Shown piece by piece: positions 15,568 through 24,168 of a stretch of DNA of 64,000 nucleotides (positions within the stretch are counted from its first letter, which is position 1; each line of letters starts with the position of its first letter). The stretch is taken from NCBI RefSeq assembly GCF_963518785.1, contig NZ_CAUQKJ010000002.1:237020-301019 (forward strand), read 5' to 3'. The notes under the pieces are model-generated. The model was not told the origin of the DNA and made no database searches. It saw only the letters and a list, made by a program, of their open reading frames with translations. Made by a program: the position numbers and the translations under genes. The DNA comes from an uncultured Campylobacter sp. GTDB taxonomy: Bacteria; Campylobacterota; Campylobacteria; Campylobacterales; Campylobacteraceae.

Positions 15568-17166
15568 ATGAACGGAATTTTGCTCCTATGCGACGAGCCT
15601 GTCGCCTACCAATCCGAACTAAAAAAACTAGATAAAATTTTATCCATGAGCTTTCACAACGTTTTGCAACTTTGCATCGCGGGAGAAAATGCTCTTTTTG
15701 GCAGAAGCGAACTTGAAAGAGCGCTAGCGGACGGGCAGGATGAGCGCGTGCGAAAGGCGGCAATAGAGCGCTTCGCACAAATTTTAGAGCAGTGTAATTT
15801 TGTGCTGGTTCGCGGCGTAGCGGGAGCCGATCTGCGCGAGCTAAATTTACAAATCGCAAAGGATCTAAATATTCCCGTTTGCGGATTTTATCCTAACGAA
15901 ATTGCCGCGCGCATCGGCACGCACTCGATCGCTGCAGCAAAAGCGGTAAGCTTTGCCAGCATATATGAGGATAAAATTTCATTTTCCGCGCTAAGACCTG
16001 CACAAGAGGGTGTAAATTCTAAAAAATTGGAGCTTTGCGGCAAAAATTCTGCCTGCGAAAGCGATGCAAAATTTCACGACGAAAATTCCGCTTGCCAAAG
16101 CGGCGCGATAGAGCTTGATAAAGTCGTTGCCGACAAAAGCTACTTCACTGACGCCGCAAACTCCACGCGCTGTGAAATTCTAACTCCGTTGAAATTTGAA
16201 AGCAAGCTATACGCCAAGGCTCGCGCGAACGTTAAAACCGTCGTACTGCCCGAAAGCGACGATGAGAGAATTCTACGCGCGGCTGCAATTATAAAACAAA
16301 GCGGCGCTGCAAATTTGATCCTTTTAGGACGCGAGGATGAAGTGCAAAAAAGCGCAAGCAAGCTAGGTCTCGATCTAGCGGGCGTTAAAATTTTAGATCC
16401 GCAGACGGATGCGAGCTTGGAAAAATTTGCGCGCGATCTTTATGAGCTTCGCAAGGCAAAGGGTATGAGCGAGGCGCAGGCGCGCGATTTAGTGCGCGAC
16501 CGCACCTACTTCGGCACGATGCTCGTGCATGAAGGGCTGGCCGATGCGATGGTAAGCGGTGCCAGCACGACTACTGCGGAGACGATCCGCCCCGCGCTTC
16601 AGATCATCAAGACAAAGCCGGGCATCGCGAGCGTTAGCGGCGCGTTTATAATGTGCCTGGATACGCAGGCGCTGCTTTTTGCCGACTGCGCCGTAGCGCC
16701 GAGCCCGAGCGCGGAGTATCTGGCGGGTATCGCGATCTCAAGCGCCGCGACCGCAAAGGCGTTCGGGCTTGAACCGCGCGTGGCGATGCTAAGCTACTCA
16801 AGCGGCGATAGCGGCAGCGGCGACAGCGTAGAATTTATCAAAACGGCGACGCAAAAAGCGCGCGAAAAGGCGCCGGAGCTTCTAATCGACGGGCCGCTAC
16901 AATTCGACGCCGCAGTCGATGCCGCAGTCGCTAAGAAAAAGATGCCGGGCTCTGCGGTCGCAGGGCGCGCGAACGTATTTATCTTCCCCGATCTTAACTG
17001 CGGAAATATCTGTTATAAGGCCGTCCAGCGCACCGCAGGCGCCGTGGCGATCGGCCCGATTTTGCAGGGCTTAAAAAAGCCGATAAACGATCTAAGCCGC
17101 GGCTGCAAGGTCGCCGACATCGTAAACACGATACTTATCAGCGCCATTCAAGCGGGAGAGAATTAA
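15568..17166 (+). CDS. pta: phosphate acetyltransferase with low-complexity insert
   Basis: Interconverts acetyl-CoA and acetyl phosphate; with AckA it makes ATP and acetate. An N-terminal P-loop-derived domain (about 1-145) precedes the catalytic PTA_PTB domain (about 215-525), which shows VVLPESDDERILRA, VSGASTTTAETIRPALQII and SYSSGDSGSG typical of the family. The ATG at 15568 is chosen because AAAGGA lies just upstream. Between the domains, at about residues 145-200, sits an Asn/Ser/Cys/Lys-rich segment with GKNSACES and DENSACQS. The stop overlaps the ackA start by one base (TAATG). Confidence 0.93.
   Translation: MNGILLLCDEPVAYQSELKKLDKILSMSFHNVLQLCIAGENALFGRSELERALADGQDERVRKAAIERFAQILEQCNFVLVRGVAGADLRELNLQIAKDLNIPVCGFYPNEIAARIGTHSIAAAKAVSFASIYEDKISFSALRPAQEGVNSKKLELCGKNSACESDAKFHDENSACQSGAIELDKVVADKSYFTDAANSTRCEILTPLKFESKLYAKARANVKTVVLPESDDERILRAAAIIKQSGAANLILLGREDEVQKSASKLGLDLAGVKILDPQTDASLEKFARDLYELRKAKGMSEAQARDLVRDRTYFGTMLVHEGLADAMVSGASTTTAETIRPALQIIKTKPGIASVSGAFIMCLDTQALLFADCAVAPSPSAEYLAGIAISSAATAKAFGLEPRVAMLSYSSGDSGSGDSVEFIKTATQKAREKAPELLIDGPLQFDAAVDAAVAKKKMPGSAVAGRANVFIFPDLNCGNICYKAVQRTAGAVAIGPILQGLKKPINDLSRGCKVADIVNTILISAIQAGEN
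16000..16168 (+). repeat. in-frame repeat-derived insert in pta
   Basis: About 170 bp in the linker of Pta. GGCAAAAATTCTGCCTGCG and GACGAAAATTCCGCTTGCC are two near-copies about 70 bp apart, each read as (K/E)NSAC, with AAAATTTCAC between them. The core GAAAATTCCGC is the reverse complement of the GCGGAATTTT that recurs in intergenic spacers of this window. Confidence 0.55.
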
Positions 17167-18398
17167 TGGATATCCTAGTCATAAATTCCGGCTCGAGCTC
17201 GGTTAAATTTAAATTCCACGACATGCTAAATCACGCCTGCATCGCGAGCGGGCTCATCGAGGAGATCGGCTCGACGCACGCAAGCGGAAGCATCAATTGC
17301 GCCAACGGACGAAGCATAAAAGTTGAAAATGAGCAAATTCCAAATCACGAAACCGCTATCGCGATCGCGATTGATCTTTTAAAACAAAGCGGAGTAATCA
17401 AAGATCTAACTCAAGTAGGCGGTATTGGACACCGCATCGTTCAGGGTGCGGATTATTTCGACGCTCCTGCACTCATAGATGAGGACGTAATGGCTAAAAT
17501 CGCCGAGCTTGCGCCGCTTGCACCACTACACAATCCCGCAAATTTAGCGGGCATCAAATCCTGCCTAAAGATCGCTCCTAAAATTCCAAACGTAGCGGTT
17601 TTTGATACGATCTTTCATCAAAGCATTCCGCCATATGCGTATATGTACGCACTGCCGTATGAATTCTACGAAAAATATAAGGTTCGTCGCTACGGCGCGC
17701 ACGGCACATCGCATTGGTTCGTCTCGACGATGGGAGCGAAATTTTTACGTAAGAAATACGAAAACTTTAACGCCATTACGCTACATCTTGGCAACGGCTC
17801 TAGCGTAAGCGCCATAGAAAACGGCAAGTGCATCGACACCTCGATGGGGCTAACGCCGCTTGAAGGCATCATCATGGGCACCAGATGCGGCTCGATCGAT
17901 CCTGCGATCATCCCATACATCGAGCGCGTCGCGGGCTACAACGCGCAGGATATGGACGTCATAATGAACAAAAAAAGCGGACTGCTCGGCATCTGCGGCG
18001 CAAGCGATCTGCGAAAGGTATATGAAAAGATGGAAGGCGGCGAGCCGCGTGCGAAACTTGCGTTTGAGATGCTAGTTTACAGCGTCGTTAAGATGATCGG
18101 AGCGTATTATGCCGTGCTCGGGCGTGTGGACGCTTTGATCTTTACCGGAGGTATCGGCGAGAACGCGCCGCATTTTAGGCAAAATGTCTGCGAGAGACTC
18201 GCTCATATCGGCATCGAAATCGATGCGACAAAAAACGCCAAAAATACTGGATCGATTAGAAATTTAAGCGCGGCGGATAGTAAAATCAAAACGCTCGTAA
18301 TCCCTACCAACGAGGAGCTGGCGATCGCTGAAGCTACGGTCGATACGATCAACAAAAATTCCGCGCAGATCGACTATCAGAAATACTCGGAATTTTAA
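17166..18398 (+). CDS. ackA: acetate kinase
   Basis: Transfers the phosphoryl group of acetyl phosphate to ADP, yielding ATP and acetate. The N-terminal signature VINSGSSSVKFKF (about 5-17), the GHRIVQGAD segment, the GAHGTSHWFV motif with its catalytic His, and the LGNGSSVSA and GGIGENAP motifs are all present. Length 410 fits the family (about 400). The ATG overlaps the pta TAA by one base, so the two proteins are made from one transcript with coupled translation. No terminator with a T run follows directly; a GC-rich hairpin lies about 210 bp downstream. Confidence 0.96.
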   Translation: MDILVINSGSSSVKFKFHDMLNHACIASGLIEEIGSTHASGSINCANGRSIKVENEQIPNHETAIAIAIDLLKQSGVIKDLTQVGGIGHRIVQGADYFDAPALIDEDVMAKIAELAPLAPLHNPANLAGIKSCLKIAPKIPNVAVFDTIFHQSIPPYAYMYALPYEFYEKYKVRRYGAHGTSHWFVSTMGAKFLRKKYENFNAITLHLGNGSSVSAIENGKCIDTSMGLTPLEGIIMGTRCGSIDPAIIPYIERVAGYNAQDMDVIMNKKSGLLGICGASDLRKVYEKMEGGEPRAKLAFEMLVYSVVKMIGAYYAVLGRVDALIFTGGIGENAPHFRQNVCERLAHIGIEIDATKNAKNTGSIRNLSAADSKIKTLVIPTNEELAIAEATVDTINKNSAQIDYQKYSEF

Positions 18399-18872
18399 AT
18401 TTTATCTAGCGGGATTCCGCGGTTATTTTGCGAGCAGCGACGCCAACTTGCCTTTTTTGTTAGGCAATTAAATTTTGGGCCTTGGCTGTGAGCTTGCATG
18501 AAATGAAAGGGCTTTCTTTATTTTAGTAGCTTTCTCGCTCCGACGATACGAGAAGTTGCTACGCTACATACGAGTTTGTGCTTTTCTTGATAAGGCTTAA
18601 ATTCTTCCTCGGGGGCGGAAGGGGTTCTACTTACGAAGCGTCGCCCCTTCCGCCCCCAACCCCCCCACTATCCCCACTTGCACGTTAGAGGTGGCAAAGC
18701 TTTGTTTTTAAACAAATCTTTGCTGGTTAAATTTAATAAATTTGGTTTCAAATTTGACCGCAAAATTCCAAAACAGCTCCTTATTGTGAAATTTACCGGA
18801 TAATAAGGCATAAAATTTTAAAATTTAGCGCAAGCCGGGTTTTGCCGTAAAGATTTATTAAAGGAGCGAACG
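18399..18872. other. intergenic spacer with GC-rich inverted repeat
   Basis: About 470 bp with no gene recognised. It contains a perfect 14-bp G/C-rich inverted repeat (18611-18657, listed separately) followed by a C-rich run. The last 170 bp contain AAATTT repeats and the ribosome site AAAGGAG of the next, frameshifted gene. Confidence 0.45.
18611..18657. repeat. perfect 14-bp GC-rich inverted repeat
   Basis: GGGGGCGGAAGGGG (18611-18624) and CCCCTTCCGCCCCC (18644-18657) are exact reverse complements separated by 19 bases, then AACCCCCCC. The G-rich arm also has spaced G runs that could form a quadruplex. No T run follows in either direction, so it is not a standard terminator. Confidence 0.6.
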
Positions 18873-19448
18873 ATGAGCGATTTGCTAAATTCACAAGGCA
18901 CGCAAGAGCAAGAGGCGCCGTATCCCGATACGAAATTTATCAAATTTTTCGGGCGACTTTACGCGGCAGTTTTTGCGCTGTTTGCGATCACGGCGCTTAG
19001 CGTATTCGAGCTACCCGAAAATATTTTAGACGTAAGCGCAGCATGCGCGGACTTCGTTAGATTTATGAAGCGGTTTTTTCCAAACATCGCCGCAATCGGC
19101 AAAATAAGCCCACATACGCAGCTTGCGGAATTTTACGTCGCGGCATTGTGTGGGTACCTATTTTAACGGCTTTCGCGCTAAGCTGCGTGTATTGCCACAT
19201 TCTTATACAAAAAAGAGCTTCCCGCCGTCAAGACGCAGCTAATTATGCTTATCGGCATACCTTTTATCTATTGGCTTCTAAATAATTATTTCTACGCCGA
19301 TTTTGCCGTAAACGGCATCCCACACAGAGTAGGCAACGGGCGGACGTTTCCTACTTTTGCGAGCAGAGAAAGCCTTTTTGGTTGGCTATCGTTTTTTGGA
19401 GGCGGCTCAATGTTTTTTTGGTATGTCTGTTCCGATTTTATTCAGTAA
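18873..19448 (+). pseudogene. membrane protein gene broken by two compensating frameshifts
   Basis: A good ribosome site (AAAGGAG) precedes ATG 18873. The frame gives a protein with one membrane helix (LYAAVFALFAITALSVF) and stops at 19164-19166. Moving to another frame at about 19148 continues with a convincing helix (VWVPILTAFALSCVYC), and moving back to the first frame at an A6 run (19209-19214) continues KKELPAVKTQLI and a third helix ending at 19448. One base appears lost near 19147 and one gained near 19208. Joined, the product would be about 190 residues with four membrane helices, family not recognised. It is either a pseudogene or carries two sequence errors. Confidence 0.6.
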
Positions 19449-19730
19449 TATAGTCCACTGGATATCTATCGAGAAATAAAAGCTAAATTTTATGAAATCA
19501 TGGACTAATAAAATTCCGCACCAATAACTTTCAGGGTCATTTTACGAGCGCAAAGCGAGCGAGCGATAAAATTCTGCGCTCCGTTTTAGAACAAAAACAA
19601 GCGACGATTAAATTTAAACGCTCCGGCAATTAGAGCCTTTTTGCGCGGAATTTAAGCGAGCAAACTACGATTAAATTTAAACCGTAAGCGGCCGCTTTTA
19701 AATTTTAAAATTTCACTAAATTTTAAAATT

Positions 19731-20903
19731 TTACTCTCGCCACGTAAGGCGAAAGGTCGTTATCTCGCCCGGCACGCTGTCGTAAGAGATAGAAAAGGAG
19801 TATTTTTTGCAGACCTCGCTTACGATGCTAAGCCCGATTCCAAAGCCGCCCTCGCTTGAGTTAAAACGCGCAAAACGCCTGAAAATTTCGTCGCCCCTTT
19901 TCTTATTGATCCCTTCGCCGCTATTTGAGATCGCTAGCTCGCCGTGCCTTAGCCGCACATCCACGTAGCCGCCTGCATCGGCGTATTTTACGGCGTTACT
20001 TAGCAGATTGTCGATGAGGCGCGAAATTTCATAGACATTCGCGCTCATGCTCGCATCGGAAAGATCGGTTTTAAGGCTTAGTCTGCGTTTTTGAATAAAC
20101 GGCGCAAAATATTCGCAGCGCGAAGCGACGAGGCTCTTTAGATCGATCAAGCTAATCTCGCCCTCCTTATTCATACCGAAGGTCAAAAACACGAGATCCT
20201 CGTAGATGCGCGAAAGCGTTTTGGCGGCAAGATCGATATTAGCGACGCGATTGGCATTGTATTCTCCAAGCTCTGCGTGCCGCATCGTCTCAACGCTCAT
20301 GGAGATGATGCTAAGTGGAGTATTGATCTCGTGGGTGCTATCCTTGATAAAGCGATTTAGCGTGTCAATCTTATCGTAAAGCGGCTTTGTGCCTAGCCGC
20401 ACCAGATAAAACGCCACGGCTAGGATTACGCCCAAAAGCGCTATCATCATCGCTGCTGTTTTGATACGAAGCGTTAAAATTTCGCCCTGCACGCTACTTC
20501 CAAGCAGAATGATTTTAGCCTTGGAAAAGGCGTTTCGCTCCTCCATATTTTGCAGATTCTCATAAATTCCTAGCCTTCCGCCACTTATAAATTCCGCCTT
20601 TAGCTTCGCTTTATCAAGTGCGCCGAGCTCACCACTGCAACCGTAAATTTCATCAGAGTTTGGCTTAAATATACACGCACTCACGCCCTTTTCGCGCTCG
20701 AAGTCCGCTAGCGATTCCAGCCCGTCCATACTCGCTTTCATATAGATCATCATTTTGATCTCTTTTAGCTCTTTTATCCTATGCGAAAGCAGCGCGGCTT
20801 CGTTCATCCTGTAATTTATCTTGAAAAAATATCCTAAAAACAACGCGCTTGAAATGAGATATAAAGATAGAATTTTAAGCGTTAAAGCGGTCTTTTCAGA
20901 CAT
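19731..20903 (-). CDS. sensor histidine kinase
   Basis: Inner-membrane kinase of 390 residues. Membrane helices lie at about 7-27 and 149-169 and enclose a periplasmic sensing domain of roughly 120 residues. The phospho-acceptor is His191 in the H-box STHEINTPLSII; the N-box DNLLSNAVKYAD and the G-box GGFGIGLSIV of the ATPase domain follow. There is no clear HAMP domain. The start overlaps the end of the response-regulator gene by 8 bp, so the two are cotranscribed. The THEINTPL H-box resembles the CprS-like kinases of Campylobacter, but I do not assign an orthologue. Its signal may involve the small exported peptide encoded first in the operon. Confidence 0.9.
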   Translation of the reverse strand: MSEKTALTLKILSLYLISSALFLGYFFKINYRMNEAALLSHRIKELKEIKMMIYMKASMDGLESLADFEREKGVSACIFKPNSDEIYGCSGELGALDKAKLKAEFISGGRLGIYENLQNMEERNAFSKAKIILLGSSVQGEILTLRIKTAAMMIALLGVILAVAFYLVRLGTKPLYDKIDTLNRFIKDSTHEINTPLSIISMSVETMRHAELGEYNANRVANIDLAAKTLSRIYEDLVFLTFGMNKEGEISLIDLKSLVASRCEYFAPFIQKRRLSLKTDLSDASMSANVYEISRLIDNLLSNAVKYADAGGYVDVRLRHGELAISNSGEGINKKRGDEIFRRFARFNSSEGGFGIGLSIVSEVCKKYSFSISYDSVPGEITTFRLTWRE

Positions 20904-21558
20904 ACAGATACCCTGCGTTGCGGCGGTTTATGATGTGCTCTTCGCCTAGGACGCGGCGCAAATTTTTGATATAAGTTCGCAGCGCCTCTTCGCTCGGTGT
21001 CTCGTCAAAAGCGTAGATCGCGGAGAAAATTTCATCCTTGCTTAAAAGCCTGTTTTTATTTTGTAAAAAAAGCGCCAGCAGCTCGCGCTCTTTGTTTGAA
21101 AGCGCGACGGGCACGCCCGATCTGCGTAGCTCTTTGCTTGCAAAGTAAAATTTAAACTCGTCGTCAATAGTTACAAAATCATCAAAATTATGGCTGAAGT
21201 TTCGCTTTATGAGCGAATTAACGCGCAGCAGCAGCTCTTTTAGTTCATACGGTTTTTTGAGATAATCATCGCAGCCGCTTTTAAAACCGACCTCAAGATC
21301 ATCAAGTGTATTTAGCGACGTAGCAAATATCGCAGGAGTGTGATCGCCGCTCTTGCGCAGCTCTTTTAAAAGTGAAAAACCGTCGCCTTTGGGGATTTTT
21401 ACGTCAAAGATAAAAAGATCAAATTTCTGTTCATAAGCAAGATCTGCAGCGCTTTGAGCGTCGCTACAAACGCACACGTCAAAGCCTGCATTTCTTAAAT
21501 ATTCGCCGATGAGATCGCAAAGGGTCTCATCGTCCTCTACGAGTAAAATTTTACTCAC
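20896..21558 (-). CDS. OmpR-family response regulator
   Basis: Receiver domain (1-115) with acidic pocket Glu8/Asp9/Asp10, phospho-acceptor Asp52 in FIFDVKIPKGDG and Lys102 in YLKKPYE, followed by a winged-helix DNA-binding domain (about 130-220; EEALRTYIKNLRRVLGEE and NRRNAGYLYV). Length 220 is normal. The start is a GTG at 21558 that shares its G with the TAG stop of the upstream peptide gene, a one-base overlap, with GAGA upstream as a weak ribosome site; translational coupling is therefore likely. The operon order is exported peptide, regulator, kinase. Targets are unknown. Confidence 0.9.
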   Translation of the reverse strand: MSKILLVEDDETLCDLIGEYLRNAGFDVCVCSDAQSAADLAYEQKFDLFIFDVKIPKGDGFSLLKELRKSGDHTPAIFATSLNTLDDLEVGFKSGCDDYLKKPYELKELLLRVNSLIKRNFSHNFDDFVTIDDEFKFYFASKELRRSGVPVALSNKERELLALFLQNKNRLLSKDEIFSAIYAFDETPSEEALRTYIKNLRRVLGEEHIINRRNAGYLYV

Positions 21559-21791
21559 TACATCTCTTTTTTCATCTCTTTTTTCATTTCGCCTTTCATC
21601 TCATCCTTCATATGTTTGCCCTCTTTCATAGCATCCTTGTGCATATCCTTCATATCGCCTTTCATCTCTTTCGCACTATTATGCATTGATGTATTGGCGT
21701 CCTTCATCTCATCTTTCATGCCCATATCGGCAGCTACGGCAAAAGTGCCAGCAAATAGCGCACTAAGCGCAAACAAAGTAAGTTTTTTCAT
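21558..21791 (-). CDS. small exported Met/Lys/Asp-rich peptide, first gene of a two-component operon
   Basis: 77 residues: signal peptide (MKKLTLFALSALFAGTFAVA, cleavage about Ala20-Ala21), then a mature part of about 56 residues made almost wholly of Met, Lys, Asp, Glu and His, with MK(D/G)(E/D)M-like units repeated about seven times. It has no Cys or aromatic residues. The composition suggests a long amphipathic or disordered chain that could bind soft metals through Met and His, but this is inference. The ATG at 21791 follows AAGGAG. Overlap of its stop with the regulator start ties it to the two-component system, as accessory sensor ligand or as regulated target. The mature part is repetitive at DNA level (TTTTTCATCTC units). 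Confidence 0.75.
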   Translation of the reverse strand: MKKLTLFALSALFAGTFAVAADMGMKDEMKDANTSMHNSAKEMKGDMKDMHKDAMKEGKHMKDEMKGEMKKEMKKEM

Positions 21792-23134
21792 TACGTACTC
21801 CTTAAAAGAAATTAGCGGAATTATACTTCCGCAAAAGTGAAGTATGTGTGAAATTCCAAAAAAATTCAAATTTAAATTTAAACGCCTGTAATTTCAAACG
21901 CGACGCGGCTTAAATGCGCTCGGTCGGTCGCGATCTCTGAAATTTAAATCGCCTCGCTACGGCTAGTCAAATTCTAAACGCAAATCAAAGCTAACGAGGG
22001 CGCACGCCAACAGCGCATCACCGAGCTTGCTTTACCGCGGCGAGATAAAAATTTAAACCGCCGGCGAAACTGATTAAATTTTATAATGCCACGGCTCGGT
22101 CATTAAATTTAAAACGCCACGCGAGCTTTTAAATTTGCGGCATCGCGCGAGCTTTTAAATTCGCTATGCCGCGTAAGCCCTTAAATTTAGTGCGGCGCGT
22201 GAATTTTTAAATCCACTAACCACGGTGGTTAATAATTCTAAATCGCCCTTCGCCGCAGGCATTGCTGCCGATGAAATTTAAAGCGTAAATTTTAAAGTCG
22301 CGACCGCACCAAAACAAAATCTCGCGCTTTGAAATTCCGCGCACGGCGAAGCAATTAAAATTTCATGCTTCAACGCGCCGCACAGAGATGCGAAATTAAA
22401 ATTTCACGCCTTAAAGCCTCACGCGATAGTAAAATTCCACGCCTTAAGACTGTACGGCGGTAAAATTATACGCTTTAAAGCCCCGCAAGACAGTAAAATT
22501 CTACGCGCCGAAGCACCGCACTCGCGCTAAATCAAAAGTAGATTTCGCGCTACGCTTACGCCGAGTCAAAAAATAAATTTCGCGCCGCATTTTGAAATTT
22601 GATGCTTGGAATTTGCACCTACGCATATTCCTACTCTACGCTGTAAATCAAAGCACTTCGAGATTTTATGCTTCAGACTTCTATGCGTCGTCGTTTTCAT
22701 TCAACGCGAGCCCGAGGTAGCCCTTGAAATTTCACGCTTCGAATTTCTGCGCCGCAAACCCGCGCCCTAAATCCTGCGTTAAAATTTTACGCTCCTAAAC
22801 GGCATATCGAAGGATTTCAGGTTTTAAAATTTCGTGCCTTAAAATTCTGAGCCTAAAAATCCCACGACCTAATATGTGGCGGCCGTGCCAGCGTCTTAGA
22901 TAAATTTCCCTCGCCACTTCGCGCTATCCGTACTCCCGCCGCCGTCCGCACGGCAAAATTTAATGCGAACACGAGGGATTTTAACACCCGCGCGCATCGC
23001 TCATGCTCTTCGGCTCCGCCCGTAAATTTTATCCGACGCAAGCGCGCAAAAAAGTAAAATTTAACGGCTGCGAAAGGCGACCATACCGCGCCACTTGATG
23101 CAGCTGGCGCTAGAAAAGATCGAAAATTTCACGC
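21792..23134. repeat. 1.3-kb AAATTT-repeat field with tandem sub-arrays
   Basis: The longest uninterrupted repeat field of the window. At 22115-22216 four degenerate units of about 28 bp (GCGAGCTTTTAAATTTGCGG type) follow each other. At 22391-22520 four units of about 32 bp (GTAAAATTCCACGCCTTAAAG type) do so. The remainder has AAATTT or AAAATTC cores every 25-50 bp in GC-rich DNA. Units are too divergent, and spacers not of uniform length, for CRISPR. No credible gene on either strand; the 62-codon minus frame near 22853-23041 has no ribosome site. Confidence 0.65.
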
Positions 23135-24124
23135 CTACGAAAGAGCATAATCTTTGATCTCATCCTGCGATACGATCTCGTAGATTACGCCCGCGTTTTT
23201 GATAAACTCCTCCACGCGCGCGACGTGTGCGGGCTCCACGTTGATCACGAGGCTTCCGACGACGTTTTTATCGAGGCGCTCGAGCTTGCCCCAGACGATG
23301 TTAAAATTTATCTCCAAAGCGCGCGCCATATGCGTGATCACGCTGTCAAACGCGACCGCGGGCGGGAAAAATAGCCTGATATTTACGCCGCTTGCGGGCA
23401 GCACCTCCTCCTCGCCCAAAAACTCCTTCATATTCTCATCCGGGTGCAGAAACAGCGAGACGATATCGCCCGAGTTGCTCACGCGCCCGCCCTTAAGCAG
23501 GATCGCGCGCTGTGCGATGCCCTTTACGACCTCCATCTCGTGCGTGACGAGCACGATCGTAATGCCTAGCTCGCGATTGATACGGCGCAGAAGCGATAAA
23601 ATTTGCGCGGTGGTGTTGGGATCAAGCGCCGAGGTTGCCTCGTCGGAAAGCAAAATTTTAGGGCTTAATGCAAGCGCGCGCGCGATCGCCACGCGCTGCT
23701 TCTGTCCACCGCTAAGCTCGCTAGGATAGGCGTTTGCTTTATCCGCAAGCCCTACGAGCTCCAAAAGTTCGGCGACGCGGCGCTTCGTGTGATCCTTTGA
23801 ATATCCCCAAAATTCTAACGGCGTGGCGACGTTTTGCGCGACGCTGCGGCGGCTCATAAGCGCGAAGTGCTGAAAAATCATACCGATATTTTTGCGCAGC
23901 TCGCGAATCTGAGCGCCGCTTAGCTCTCTTACCTCCCTGCCCTCTACTTTAAGGCTTCCTTCTTGATAGTCCTCAAGGCCGTTTATGCAACGCAGCAGAG
24001 TGCTTTTACCCGCGCCGCTGCGACCGACGATGGCAAAAATTTCGCCCTGCTTTACCTCCAGACTCACATCGTCGATCACGCAGGTTTTGCCGTAAAATTT
24101 CTTTAAATTTTCTATCTTTATCAC
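23135..24124 (-). CDS. metN: methionine ABC transporter ATP-binding protein
   Basis: ATPase subunit of the D/L-methionine importer. Walker A GRSGAGKST (34-42), signature LSGGQ (137-141), Walker B ILLSDEA (157-163) and a switch His in VTHEME are all in place. The C-terminal part from about 250 is the NIL domain, which senses methionine and inhibits the transporter (SLVINVEPAHVARVEEFIKNAGVIYEIVSQ). The start is a GTG at 24124 preceded by GAGGAAA. It lies 44 bp after the stop of the diaminopimelate dehydrogenase gene and probably shares its transcript. The expected permease gene metI is not next to it: the downstream 1.3 kb is repeat DNA. Confidence 0.92.
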   Translation of the reverse strand: MIKIENLKKFYGKTCVIDDVSLEVKQGEIFAIVGRSGAGKSTLLRCINGLEDYQEGSLKVEGREVRELSGAQIRELRKNIGMIFQHFALMSRRSVAQNVATPLEFWGYSKDHTKRRVAELLELVGLADKANAYPSELSGGQKQRVAIARALALSPKILLSDEATSALDPNTTAQILSLLRRINRELGITIVLVTHEMEVVKGIAQRAILLKGGRVSNSGDIVSLFLHPDENMKEFLGEEEVLPASGVNIRLFFPPAVAFDSVITHMARALEINFNIVWGKLERLDKNVVGSLVINVEPAHVARVEEFIKNAGVIYEIVSQDEIKDYALS

Positions 24125-24168
24125 TCAGATTTCCTCGTTCATAATTCCGCTGAAACGCCCCCAGAAAT

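Noticed and set aside
22100..22520. CRISPR-like alternation of repeats and spacers
   Set aside because: Units diverge, the shared core is only 6-12 bp, spacers share sequence with one another, and no cas genes are present in the window.
22853..23041. Possible metI remnant downstream of metN
   Set aside because: The minus-strand frame shows no membrane helices or MetI motifs.
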